64,000 nt of DNA from Agrostemma githago. Its lineage: Eukaryota; Streptophyta; Magnoliopsida; Caryophyllales; Caryophyllaceae. How positions within the stretch are numbered: the first letter of the stretch is position 1; every line of letters begins with the position of its first letter. Of this stretch, positions 46,728 to 57,567 are shown one piece after another. The stretch is from positions 54,439,701 to 54,503,700 of the forward strand of contig OY288247.1 in NCBI GenBank assembly GCA_958450325.1. The letters are read 5' to 3'. The notes beneath the pieces are model-generated. The model was not told where the DNA came from, made no database searches, and was given only the letters and a program-made list of their open reading frames with translations. The translations under genes and the position numbers were made by a program.

Positions 46728-48050
46728 TCAACCATAGCCCTCAAGGGCTTGGAGGAGCAAGTCAAACGCACGACCGACATCGTAATGAAGGCCTAAAGAG
46801 CGCCCAAGCCAAGCTATCCTCCACGGCCTCCAAGGTGGAGGCAAGAAGTGGTAATCCAACGACCCAACGTCATCTTGCATGTTGTCTCCGTGGTCTATCC
46901 ATCCTACAAGCCTTACCGATCTCTTCCTCCCTAAGCATCGTCTCCTAGCACAACCAAAGCTCAAAATTCTAGCACAAGTGTCGAAAGGGAGCTTAACCGT
47001 CTTCTTATCATCAAGCAAACCCAAGTCATCAACAACTTCCGGCCCAATATCTTCAAATCCTAAAACATCGTTCTTCCCCATATCATCAATAAGAAGAGAT
47101 TTGAAACTCAAGCAAGCGGTTTCAACCTCCTCTAAACCAAGATCCAAATTACACACAAGGGGTTCACAATGTTTCATTGGATTGTCACATATGGGCGACT
47201 TGATTTCTTCATTCATGTCCTATGACTTCACAACACTTATCATCTTACTCAACTCATCCCAAAGTTCAACATCCTCAACAATAGTCTCACAAGAAGCGGC
47301 ATGAAGCTCAAGAGGAGGGCAAGCGGTGGGGATTGAACGTTCAACAAGTATAGAGGGGGTAGACTCTTGACTTTCCTCTATTATATCGGTGTTTTCATCA
47401 ATGAAACTCTTCAAATTCCCACTATCATCACCCAATTCTTCACCAAAAACTCCTCCATCAAGGATTATCTCCTCTTTCGCCTCTTATAGGGTAGACGATT
47501 GAGGTACTTCAAAGGAAATTTCGCTACCAAAAGGACCTTCATCGGCGGCTTCGTGATTAGGTTGCTCCCTTTGCTCAAGTGAGCACCCTTCATCGAGTTG
47601 CGATGTTGGGGATAAAAACATTACGTTTTTAACCGATAACGCATTTAATCGAGCATCCATCGCCTCGGATTCCCTTCGACAATGGGCCAAGAATTTCTGC
47701 ATTTGAATGGCCATTTCTTGTTGGCTCCTTTGAAATTGAAGAAATGATTGATATAACTCCAAGTTGGGCGTTCGGTGGTCATTGGGGTTTTGGAGTGCTA
47801 CTTGTAAACCTTGATGATGCCCAAGTGGTGGGGCATCATATTGTGAGTAGTGAGGTTGAGGTGATTGGTGATACGGTGGGTTTTGGGGAAATTGGCTTCC
47901 ATATCCTTGAAGCTCATACCCACGGGTTTCTTGATTACCAAATGAAGCTTGGTGGTAGCTCGGAGACATCACGACATAGTCTCGATTCATGGGGGAAGAG
48001 GAGTAGCTTGTTACGGCTTCTATGGGTGGGGAGTTTAGATCAAACCTCAT
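46728..48050 (-). pseudogene. Unrecognised protein of element D (about 440 codons, two stops)
   Basis: One frame runs from ATG at 48050 to a stop at 46728 and is broken only by stops at 47484-47486 and 47220-47222, so it was probably a single protein. The N-terminal half is rich in Pro, Gln, Tyr and Ser (QSPQPHYSQYDAPPLGHHQG). A helical, Gln-rich segment follows (FLQFQRSQQEMAIQMQKFLA). The middle is acidic, and the end contains LPPPWRPWRIAWLGRSLGLH. It is the first frame after the primer site and leader, the place of gag. It could be a diverged gag or a captured gene. I do not recognise the family and assign no function. Confidence 0.55.
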
Positions 48051-48350
48051 GCTATACTCGAAAATCGTGGCTCGTACCTGGTTGAGGACCTCTTAATCTA
48101 GCAACCGTCCGTTAAAGTGGCTCTAAGTTGTAAAGAAGAAGATGGTCACCACCTCTTGGCACAAACTGTAGACTAAGAGCAAACGTGAGAAGTCTAGTGC
48201 TTTTAGGGCACTAGACAAGAAAGAAATAAACTTCACACACACAAGAAGCAAAAGAAAATAAACAAAAAAAAACTACAAAAACGAAGACAAAATCAAGTAA
48301 ATAGGGAAAAAAAGTCTAAACTAGCACCGTCCCCAGCAACGACGCCAAAT
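48051..48350 (-). promoter_or_regulatory. Leader and primer-binding site of element D
   Basis: On the minus strand, ATTTGGCGTCGTTGCTGGGG (48331-48350) directly follows the 5' LTR. It resembles the Asp-tRNA primer site known from Athila elements, with a few changes. About 280 bp of non-coding leader follow before the ATG at 48050. Confidence 0.7.
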
Positions 48351-49377
48351 TGATGGGAGGGTTTTGTCGTGGATCCCCACCGATCAATAAAAAACCAACT
48401 ATTCCTAACACGTAGATAGGGCAAGTTGGGTCGAATCCACGGGGACGGTAAAGAGGTGTCTAGACTAAGGTCTACCCCAAATACAAGACTAGGTCTCGGG
48501 ACTAAGCTAATCTAGAACGATAGGAATGGGGGTAAACTATGACTAGAACTAAGCTAAGGACAAAGAATAAGGAAAGAATAGGGTTAGGTCGGGTTCATAA
48601 GTGTAGTAGGATAGTTAGGAGATCGATGGCGCAAGGTTCACCTAGTTACTAAGGATGGTCCGCGCTCTCGCGTCAAGGCCTATGTCCGCACTCTCGTGTC
48701 AAAGACAAAACCCGAATACTTATGCAAGGTCGGTCCGCGCTCTCGCGTCAAAGACAAAACCCGAATACACAAGAATTCAATCACAAGTCAACCACGAAAT
48801 AAGAAGAAGAAGACTAGCATGAGAAGGATGGCCAATTCTACTCAAACAAGCAATTCAACAAACACATGGAGGGCTCAACATGTAACTAGTAACAAAAGGA
48901 TCAACCTTTACCCTCAATCAAACCCTAATCATCCATAATCAACACTTAATCACCCTACTAACCCCACAAAAAGTCTACTCACACATATCTAAACAAACAT
49001 TAACATGAACAAGAGAAATCAACATAAACAACAAAATATAAATAACGAAACTAGTGAAAACTATGAACAATGAACAATACAATGAACAAAGATTAAAACT
49101 TGAATGAATAAACAAGATTAAGAGAAGGGAAAAGAGATTATACCAAACTAGAAGATGAAAGGAGGAATGAAAAACTTGCATAGAAGAGAAAACCCAAATA
49201 CATATACCAAGGTTGTCAATCTTGGTAGAGATCTTCAAGAATTCAATTAATACAAGGATAATCTAAGATTAAGGATAAACTAAAGACTAATCTACACTAA
49301 TCTATGCTAATCTATGCTAAAGTAGTCTAGGGTTTATGGGTAATGAAGAACATAAGCTTAGATTACAAGAGGGAGGG

Positions 49378-49385
49378 TATATATA
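49378..49385 (-). promoter_or_regulatory. TATA box of 5' LTR D
   Basis: TATATATA, then CCCTCCC on the minus strand. The array begins 56 bp upstream, at 49442. Confidence 0.55.
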
Positions 49386-49441
49386 GGGTTACAAGAGGAA
49401 AGGAGAAGAAAAGAAGCAAAAGCGGGTTGCAGCTGTCCCAT

Positions 49442-49561
49442 CCCGTCCGGGACGGGGTGATCCCGACCGGGACGGCATGGTCCCGACCAGTAGGGACCCA
49501 AAACAGACCCTTCGCATTTTGTGCACCTCATCCCGGACGGAATGAGGTCCTTCCTGACGGG
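49442..49561 (-). promoter_or_regulatory. GC-rich palindrome array in 5' LTR D
   Basis: Cores lie at 49442 (CCCGTCCGGG), 49462 (CCCGACCGGG), 49482 (CCCGACCAGT, damaged), 49532 (CCCGGACGGA) and 49552 (TCCTGACGGG). Spacings are 20, 20, 50 and 20 bp. It has one unit fewer than the other LTR. Confidence 0.8.
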
Positions 49562-49904
49562 GATGGGTCTTGTAGGCCTCCAATATGATCTTCAAGGTCC
49601 CTCCTTGCTTCTCATGGGCTTCTCATCGATTCTTGGGGCTCGGGATCGAGTCTAAGGGGCTCGGGAATGGGTCCCAAGGTCTCGGAATTGAATCCAAGGC
49701 ACCGAGTGATCGTTCCTTTTCTTCGTTGGCTCCAAAAGTGTATGAAACGAGTCGGAATCGTTCCGATTCCCCATGAATGGCCTTGGGAACCTGAAACGAA
49801 CTACAAGAAGCATATGTAGACCAGAAACCGCTCGCAAGGAGCGATTCCACAAGAGAAACGGGGACCAAACACAACAAAATAGGCACTACAAACTACACTT
49901 ATCA

Positions 49905-52133
49905 AAACTCAAGGAGATAATATCCTCTCCACCGGTATTAATGCCACCCCAACCGGGCCTGCTTCGGTCATTATACCTAACAACGACCAAGACAGCCATG
50001 GGCGCTATGCTGGCCCGAACTGTCGATTCCGAAGAACGGGCTATTTACTACATCAGTAAAAAGTTCTTGGAATACGAGTGCAAGTATATGATGCTCGAAA
50101 AGACGTGCTTAACTTTAGTTTGGGCCACTAAAAAGCTCCGACACTATATGCTCAGTCACGAGGTACATGTGCTACCCAAAATGGATCCAATCAAGTACTT
50201 GTTCGAAAAGCCCATACTTAACGGCCGAATATCCAGGTGGACATTAATGCTGGCTGAGTTCGATATCAAGTTTGTACCTTTAAAAGACATCAAAGGCCGG
50301 GTAGTCGCGGAGTTCCTTGCCGATGGTCCGGTATCCGAGGAAGGACACACCGATACTTGGGCCTTTCCTGATGAAGACATATTCCATACTGACACCGAAA
50401 CATGGGATTTGTATTTTGATGGGGCATCCAACTTTCGAGGATTCGGGGTCGGAATTCTGTTAATCTCACCACAAGGGGAACATACCCCGTTATCCATTAA
50501 GCTAGATTTCGAGGTGACTAACAACGCAGCCGAATATGAAGCGTGCATTCACGGGCTGCAAGCCGCCGCTGATTTAGGAGTAACAAGTCTCCGGGTCCAC
50601 GGTGACTCGTCTTTAGTCATTAATCAAGCCCTACAAAAATGGAAAACTCGGAACGTAAATCTCGTGGCTTACCAAGCGCGAGTAAAGATTCTCGAAAAAC
50701 AGTTCCAAAAGGTGGAATACATCTATCTACCTCGGGAAGAAAACCAGTTTGCAGATGCTCTTTCAAAATTAGCATCTTTACTGAATATCCCAGCGCATCT
50801 AACTAGCATGCCTATCTGCGTCGAAAGACGATCCGAGCCGGCATATATCAACGCTATTCAAGATATCGAAATAACCGATCCACAACCTTGGTACCAGGCT
50901 ATTCTGACCTATTTAACATCGGGAGAATATCCTCCGGGAGCTGAAAACTGGGCCAAGAAAGCCTTGCGAAGGTGGGCCACCCAGTTTATCCGCAAAGACG
51001 ATGGACAGTTATATAAGAAGACAGCGCAAGGGGCTCTACTCCTACGCATTGACAAAACACGAGCCGAAAGAGTCATGGCTGAGGTACATGATGGTGAAAA
51101 TGGTCCGCATATGAACGCCCATATGTTGGCCCGAAAAATCACAAGACTCGGATATTATTGAAATAGCATGGAAACTGACAGTCAGTTATATGTCAAACAC
51201 TTCCATAACTGTCAGATTTTCGCCAATGTGCAGTATATGCCTTCGTCCCTATTATATTCTATGACGTCACCATGGCCATTCTCGACATGGGGAATAGATA
51301 TAATTGGAAAAGTGAACCCTTCCGGGACAGGGGGTCACTGCTTTATTTTAGTGGCTATTGACTATTTCACCAAATGGGTCGAAGCTGAGTCATACCGGAT
51401 TTTGAATGCCAAGCATGTGGCTAAATTCATCCAAAACAAGATTATATGTCGATACGGGATTCCGCACGAGTTCATCAGCGATCACGGGACCCACTTCCAA
51501 GCTGAAACCGCCTCTTTGCTGGAAAAGTATAAGATTCAAAGACATACATCTTCGCCTTACCGTCCCCAAACAAATGGAGCGGTAGAGGCAGCCAATTAAA
51601 CGATTGTCACCATACTTAAAAAGATGGCTGAGAATTACCGGGACTGGCCTGAGAAGATACCTTTCTCCTTATGGGGGTATCGGACATAAATTCGCACCGC
51701 AACCGAATCAACTCCCTATTATCTGACATATGGAATGGAAGCGGTCCAACCAGTTGAGTTAGAAGTACCGTCCCTCATAATTCTGCTCGAGAGCCAGGTA
51801 CCTGAAGCAGATTGGGTCCAAGCCCGATATGACTCGCTAGTCCTCTTGGACGAACTGCGATCTCGGGCCCTGAATAATGTTCAGATATATCAAAAAAGGA
51901 TACAACGGGCTTTTAACAAAAGGGTTAGGCCCAGAAATATCAAAGATGGCAATCTAGTCCTAAAATCAGTTCGAGCTTTGCTACCAGTTGACCCAAGGGG
52001 AAAATTCAAACCCAATTGGGCTAGGCCATACTTAGTAAAGAAAATCCTTTCGGGAGGATCAGTAATGCTAACAGACTTGGACGGGAACGAATTCGTCAAC
52101 CCAACTAACTTGGATCAGTTGAAGCGTTACTAG
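49905..52133 (+). pseudogene. pol: Element B RNase H, second RNase H and integrase (decayed)
   Basis: This is the third exon-like piece of B's Gag-Pol after removal of D. A long open frame runs to 51161. It holds the end of the classical RNase H (YLTTTKTAMGAML, FLEYECKYMMLEK) and the archaeal-type RNase H with all four acidic motifs visible (YFDGASN, AAEYEAC, VHGDSSLVI, FADALSKLAS). The start of the integrase zinc finger (HMNAH) follows. A stop (TGA for Trp) at 51159-51161 precedes the frame with WGIDIIGK, FISDHGTHF and NGAVEAAN. Further stops are at 51597 and near 51688. The end is TNLDQLKRY at 52133. In the second finger pair one Cys has become His (KHFHNC), an added defect. Confidence 0.88.
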
Positions 52134-52526
52134 CCTTAAGATCCTACCTCAATGTCATTTGCAAAATTTAGAAAAAAATTTCTTTTTATATGTTTTCAAA
52201 ATTTTAAGCAAGTCAATAAGTTAGGATTACTTATCCTATCGTCACACATCTTGAATTAATAATCTTGATGTATTTCGAAAATTGCAAAAATAATTCTGAA
52301 CTACGGAAGGTTTGATTCCATTAATTATGGATACGTAGGCAACCCCTCAAAAGGGTTCAACCACTGCAATAACGAGAATACGGGAGCGGTATTCACTAAT
52401 ATGTCTTTTATTATTAAAAAACCGATAAATTCGGGAATTTCAAAAAAAAACATCACAAAAAAAAACGAATAACAAAAATCACACCACAAAAATAATAGTA
52501 GTACTTAAATAATAAAAATTAGGAGA
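52134..52526. other. 3' untranslated region between pol and the antisense gene of B
   Basis: Non-coding. It contains the minus-strand AATAAA (52407-52412) that would serve the antisense gene. It matches 29489-29880 of C. Confidence 0.6.
52407..52412 (-). terminator. Candidate poly(A) signal of the antisense gene in B
   Basis: AATAAA on the minus strand, about 115 bp past the antisense stop, as in C. Confidence 0.5.
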
Positions 52527-54136
52527 CTACTCTTGCATTTTTTCTTTCCCCTTATCTTTCGGAGGCGAACGTTCCATAATCACAAGGGGAATTTCCTTTG
52601 CCCGAACCCGTTTCTTTGACAACGGGTCTTCTGCCATTGTCACTGGCCTAAGCCGAGCCTTTACGTGCTCGGGTAGCCTGTCTCGAGGACCAAGTCGGTC
52701 CTGAACCCTTAACTTTGGGCCGAGTCTCCTTTCCAGGTCTGTTTGGGGGCTCACTTTCCCCCGTGCACCCTTAGTACTGGACCCTTCAGTCTGAGTCCTA
52801 GATTTCCCTTTCTGACTTGCCGGAGTAACGCCCTCGTCAAAAAAGCTTCTATTATCTTTAGCTTGTTCTCGACGCAACAGGTCGAAAGCCTCATCAAACT
52901 TCAAGGCAGTTCGGGCTTTAGCAGAATCAGCCCTGGTCCATTTCACATAAGAATCAGATACCCAGATCGAATGAGGAGTCTTGGGAACAGACCAAGTAGC
53001 ACGGGTATACCACCTTTGCATCAAAGTGTCACACATTACGTCCGTTAGCTGAGTTGATTCACTCACGATTGCCTCGATTTCCGGGATTCTTTGGGCCCGA
53101 CCATATTGCCTAAGTATGTGATCGGGGAAGAGGTGAATTGTTTGTCTAAAAGATAGGATCATCTGATACCGAGCCCTATCTCGGGATTCTAAACCGGTCC
53201 GGACATAGATGGGCCACCAGGGTAAGGTCCAGCGGATCAATGGGCCTTCTTGGAAAGACAGCACTTCGTCCCAGTATTTTTGAGTATTGAGGCGAGAAAA
53301 GTCAACGGTCCGTCTCCTCGTCATCACCTGATTGGGGCGGTATCGGCTTACGTCTAGGGGAGGGTCCACGATCGATAATCTTTCGAATAGCCAAAGCTGA
53401 AAAATCATAAAAAATCAAAAACCGCGAAAAGTTGAAAAAAACCGCGTCATAAAAAAAATCGAGAAAAACCGGAAAAGCCGTAAAAGCCGGAAAATTACAA
53501 AAAAAAAAAAAAAAATCTATATACCTATAAAAGACGGGTACTCCCAGTCAACCGGGTTGACGGATCTCTTTTGCGATTATCCAAACCATGGATAATCTCT
53601 CCTGTAATCAGCAAGCTGGGCTGTGCTCCGTTTCCATCAGGTCAGCCACAGTGAAAAGTCGGACGTGACCCATGCAAGATAATAAATCCATATGACCTAT
53701 GAAGGCGTAAACATGGAGCATACAGAAAGTAAAGGCCCTACGGCTATGGACCGGCCTGACCCGGACGTCATCTGGGTTCATAAATTTTTCAGCCAAATCG
53801 ATCAAAGAAACGGTATCTCCCTCCAACATACGAGATATCTCCATATGAGAAAGCCCTAAAACTTCCCGTAGCTTCCTCCTTGGATCATGAACTGAAAAGG
53901 GGATAGCAGGGCGGAGTATGGGATTTCATCCTCCTACAGCAGCAATTTCCTCAAGGATAGGACAGATTTCGCGGAAAACCAAAGACATGATAAGTGTCAT
54001 CCCAATAGGACAGACAAACATCCAAAAAGTGACGGTCTACTTGCATCTGGCGGATCGTAAATAATTGGATAACACCATTCTGATTCAGAATGACTTTATC
54101 TGCATCTCTGAAAAATCGGGACCAATCCTGCAGCAT
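52527..54136 (-). pseudogene. Antisense plant-mobile-domain-like gene in element B (intron-containing, decayed)
   Basis: This is the counterpart of 27744-29488. Exon 1 (54136-53525) starts MLQDWSRFFRDADKV and includes CLSYWDDTYHVFGFPR, AEKFMNPDDVRVRP and LLSCMG. A frame slip lies near 53955 and stops near 53608 and at the exon end. The intron (53524-53397, 128 bp) has GTATAT...TTTTCAG ends and lacks the palindrome cassette seen in C. Exon 2 (53396-52527) is fully open: LWLFERLSIVDPP, WWPIYVRTGLESRDRARYQ, LRQYGRAQRIPEIE, then a Lys/Arg-rich tail ending KDKGKEKMQE. The LRQYG..QRIP block recalls plant mobile domain proteins. The basic tail suggests nucleic-acid contact (inference). Function in the element is unknown. 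Confidence 0.65.
53397..53524 (-). other. Intron of the antisense gene in B
   Basis: GT-AG ends, an A/T-rich and poly-A/T body, at the same codon position as the intron in C. Confidence 0.65.
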
Positions 54137-54794
54137 TTCAATTAATCGATCGATTCCCTTAATTGGATTTCTAAAAAGAAGAATAAATTTCTGAAGGCTT
54201 GTTTCTCTTTAAGAAGGAAGGGAGTTGTGAGAATTATGAAAAATTGTGAGCAAGGAAAGGGTATTTATAGCATGAAATCGACTTTCCTCCTCACTTTAGG
54301 ATTCCCAATCCTAGAGGATTTAGCATACAGTCCTTATCCCAGGGTCTAGCTATGTAATCCCGAGCATTCCTATTCCTTTTCACAGTAAAAAATTCTCTAA
54401 TTTTCAAGACTCTTTCAAGTCCAAAACTCAAAACCTTTCTCAAAATTTTTATTCCCCAGCGCGAGTCATTTTCCTACAAATATTACATGCAAAACTTTGC
54501 AACTTTGCATAATTATGTACAGGACGACTCAAGCAGTAACGTGCACTAAACTCCCCAGCGGCATTTAACGAGATGAGCCCATATATAGGCGCACCCAAGA
54601 CGTATACTACAAGTCCAATTCCCCACGGAGTTATCATCATCAGCTCAGGTACATTTCTAATCCATGGTCGGCGGGCCCTTCACGCAGGTCTAATGGACTT
54701 TAAACGACCCGATCGGAAGTCTGCTAGGTCTTAATCCGACCTGGTAGCTACTCTGACTTTCGCCCTGTCCAAGCCTCAGTCAGAGTGCGGGCTC
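54137..54794. other. 3' region of element B with promoter of its antisense gene and polypurine tract
   Basis: Non-coding. The minus-strand TATAAATA at 54262-54269 lies 126 bp before the antisense ATG. The polypurine-like tract agagtgcgggctc touches the 3' LTR at 54794. Confidence 0.6.
54262..54269 (-). promoter_or_regulatory. TATA box of the antisense gene in B
   Basis: TATAAATA on the minus strand, conserved in place with 27634-27641 of C. Confidence 0.6.
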
Positions 54795-57017
54795 TGTAGA
54801 CACCCACATTTTGACCGCCAGGTGTCTATAGTAGCTTCCGACGAACACCCGATGATGATCGGACGCAAACGTGCTTCAACGTACTCGAAAATGGGCTTGA
54901 AATCATGGTCATTTGGCTTGGGCTTTTTACGGAGTACAAATTTCACAAAACCAACCTCTAGACCAGGCCCAGCAAGTCATTTCGAGTCAAATAAGACTAA
55001 TTTGGGTCGAATCCGACACCAGGGGCAAAATCGTCTTTTAGCGACCGAGTCAAAACCCGGTCAAAGATATTCCCGAGACACACGGACCAGCCCTGTCACC
55101 TCACGAGTCCGGCCTAGACTCGAATACTATAAAATTTAGCTACAAAAAAATATTAAACAAATCCGTTTAAAGATAGAATTCGATCTCAAGTAGGAATTCT
55201 ATCCAAACATCGAATCAAACACTCGACCGGGCGTAGGATACTCGGCCGAGCTCCCCTTCCCAACCGAGATTTCCTTTCTTCTTCACCAAGTAACGGAATT
55301 CTCGTTCCTTTCAAATTCTTACGTTTCCTATCCAAACCGGTATTTCTTGTTGTCCAAGCAAGATACCTCTCTCAACCTTCTTTTCCTATAAATAGGACCC
55401 TCAAATACAATATTCATACACATTCAACCCACACACAGAAAATTCATACATCTACACATTCACTCCCTGACGTACTCCTTACACTTAGCATCGAGAAAAC
55501 GATAGTATAACACCGAGACCCGAAGGAACCGACCCCTTAGACCCGACACCCTACACGTCCGAACCCAAACCAACCTAACTCACTTACGTTAACTCGACGC
55601 TCCTGTGCCCTAGCCACATCCCGACGAGCCCCGATCCGAGTATACAAAAGCATGTAGGTTGAGGTGTAAAATCAAACCCGACTTCTCCTTTTCTTCCTTC
55701 CTTTCTCTCGTTTTCTTCTTCTTTGCGTCGTGTCTTCGGCGGTCATTTTTTATGGGTCATTCGTCGCATTTTTTTTATTATTTCTAATATCGATACTAAC
55801 AAAACTATTTTCATATAACGAATATTCTTAAAAATATGATATCGATTCTCTAGTCGAATATCGTATTAAAAGAATTACATTAATCTCGTTGATGCTAGAA
55901 AATCGTTATACAATCTCAAAAACATAACACAACGATTTTCAACGCGGAGAGAGTCAAACATCGTTTTTAGTTTAATTTACAAAAATGATTTTCAAAACAT
56001 TTTTTTTCTAAAAAATTTATTCCGAGTATTTGATATCGATTGCATAATCGAATATAACGAATATCAAAAATATTGAGTCGAGTACAAATTATTCAATATT
56101 TGTACGCCATTTAATAAAATTATCAACTTTCGAAAATAAACGAGCCGAGACAACCGCCCACGCAAGTCGCGCCCCTCCCAGGCGACTCGCGCGGGGGCTT
56201 GGAAACCGCGGCCTCCCTTTTTTGTTTTCTCTATTTTTCTTAACATCGTTTTTTTTACATAAAACAACGACTTTCTCGGCATATTTTCAGATTTCGACAA
56301 ATATTTTTTGACCTCGGTCAATACGTACTAATCCGTCAGGTGTCATAAAGCCTTTTCAAAATCAAGCATGTTATCAAATTTATATTTCTTATTCGATTTA
56401 CAAACCGTTACTAACTTGTTTGTTCATGTTTGTAGCAATTTCTTTTCATTATTTGTTTTATTAGACTAAAACAAACCTCACATGGTAAAATACAACTTTG
56501 ACGTTAATTTTCATGCATTAAGTCGACTTAGCAAGCCATTCAATTTTTGCATGTTTAGGGAAAACAATGTTTGCATATCATTTTCACCGTATTACTAACG
56601 CGCGTATTCGAGAGTCAAACGATATCTTAGTAGAGGCCGCTAATGTGCGGGCGGGGTTGGGTGTTCTTTGTGAGCTTCCCAACACGTACCCTCACCTCTT
56701 ACTCAGAACCATGGTTTCCGGATGTCCGAATCCATTGGCAAACGAGAGTCATTCAATACACGATATCCGATAACGTCGGTATCGGTATCAAATGCAAAGG
56801 GACGAACCCAATAAACTCTGACATCGGAAATGGGCTGTATTTTATACACGGCCCACTACGACATAGAGTGGGTTCGAACGGGCCCGAACTCCCACAAAGT
56901 TCGGTGGCGACTCCAACTTTGATTTAAATTTCAATTCGACCCATCTCATATGGAGATTCATTCGCCTCCCCAAACCCGCGCGTGACCGTGTCGGGGTGGA
57001 CCTATGTCATGTTCACA
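54795..57017 (+). mobile_element. 3' LTR of element B
   Basis: It starts TGTAGACACCC and ends ATGTTCACA, followed by the duplication gtacc. TATAAATA at 55387-55394. Palindrome cores at 55222 (CTCGACCGGG), 55241 (CTCGGCCGAG) and about 55259 (CCCAACCGAG) are 18-19 bp apart, a degenerate version of the arrays in C, E and F. Confidence 0.9.
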
Positions 57018-57022
57018 GTACC

Positions 57023-57567
57023 GATGTCGGTACTGAGAATATTGAGATGGGGATATTGATTGGTACCGTGATGGTACTGAGAATGTGGAGATGATATTGA
57101 GGATTGGTACCGAAGATGGTACCAAGACGATCGAGACTGAATGTTTTATATTATGTACTTGTGTTATGATGTTAGCATATTCTAACCGTATTCTCTGTTT
57201 AAATTGTCACCCTATTTTATTGGGGACTTGCGATGATCCAATTGACATTTCCGGTCTTTTGGGGAGCAGTGCTAGTGTGCAGGTTGATGATGTGTGATGA
57301 TTGTATTCTGGTTGACTGTACGGGATGGGTCTGCGCTATCACTAACCACATTATAGGTTGTAGTCTTATTAGTTGTGCTTCCGCTGCTGTAATTATGTAA
57401 CCGAGTTCTGTAGATACGAGATTGTAATAGTTCGTTATTTAGTTTTAAATGGTTGGTTTCTGAATTGTATTATAATGGACTACTGCCTCGGGTAATACCG
57501 AGATGGTAACACCTTTATTTACTTGGAAATGTCTTGATAAAGCTTCTGGGTAAATGGGGGTGTTACA
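57023..57567 (+). mobile_element. 3' LTR of element A, second part
   Basis: This continues the LTR broken at 19407 and ends gggtgttaca at 57567. Joined, the two parts give an LTR of about 2.0 kb. Confidence 0.85.

Larger units (their letters stand above)
42099..49904 (-). mobile_element. Element D: non-autonomous Athila-like LTR element inserted in B
   Basis: Reverse-oriented, 7.8 kb, with LTRs at 42099-43671 (3') and 48351-49904 (5'). LTR ends are TGATAAG.../...CATCA. The target duplication is aaact at 49905-49909; the left copy, aaaat at 42094-42098, has one change. The primer site resembles the Asp-tRNA site of Athila elements, and the polypurine tract is gtgtgggggagt. The interior lacks protease, RT, RNase H and integrase, so it depends on enzymes from elsewhere. 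It encodes one long, unrecognised product (46728-48050). Confidence 0.85.
48351..49904 (-). mobile_element. 5' LTR of element D
   Basis: 1554 bp. It starts TGATAAGTGTAG at 49904 and ends CCTCCCATCA at 48351. TATA box at 49378-49385. Confidence 0.88.
19408..57017 (+). mobile_element. Element B: Tat-clade Ty3 retrotransposon with nested C and D
   Basis: LTRs at 19408-21628 and 54795-57017 (about 2.22 kb each, roughly 95 % alike by eye over the first 190 bp) are flanked by gtacc at 19403-19407 and 57018-57022. Without nested elements C and D the interior is about 10.1 kb and the whole element about 14.6 kb. Order: LTR, primer site, leader, gag, protease, RT, RNase H, second RNase H, integrase, then an opposite-strand gene and the 3' LTR. 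The second, archaeal-type RNase H and the tRNA primer site place it in the Tat clade (Retand/Ogre group). All coding parts are decayed. Confidence 0.9.
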
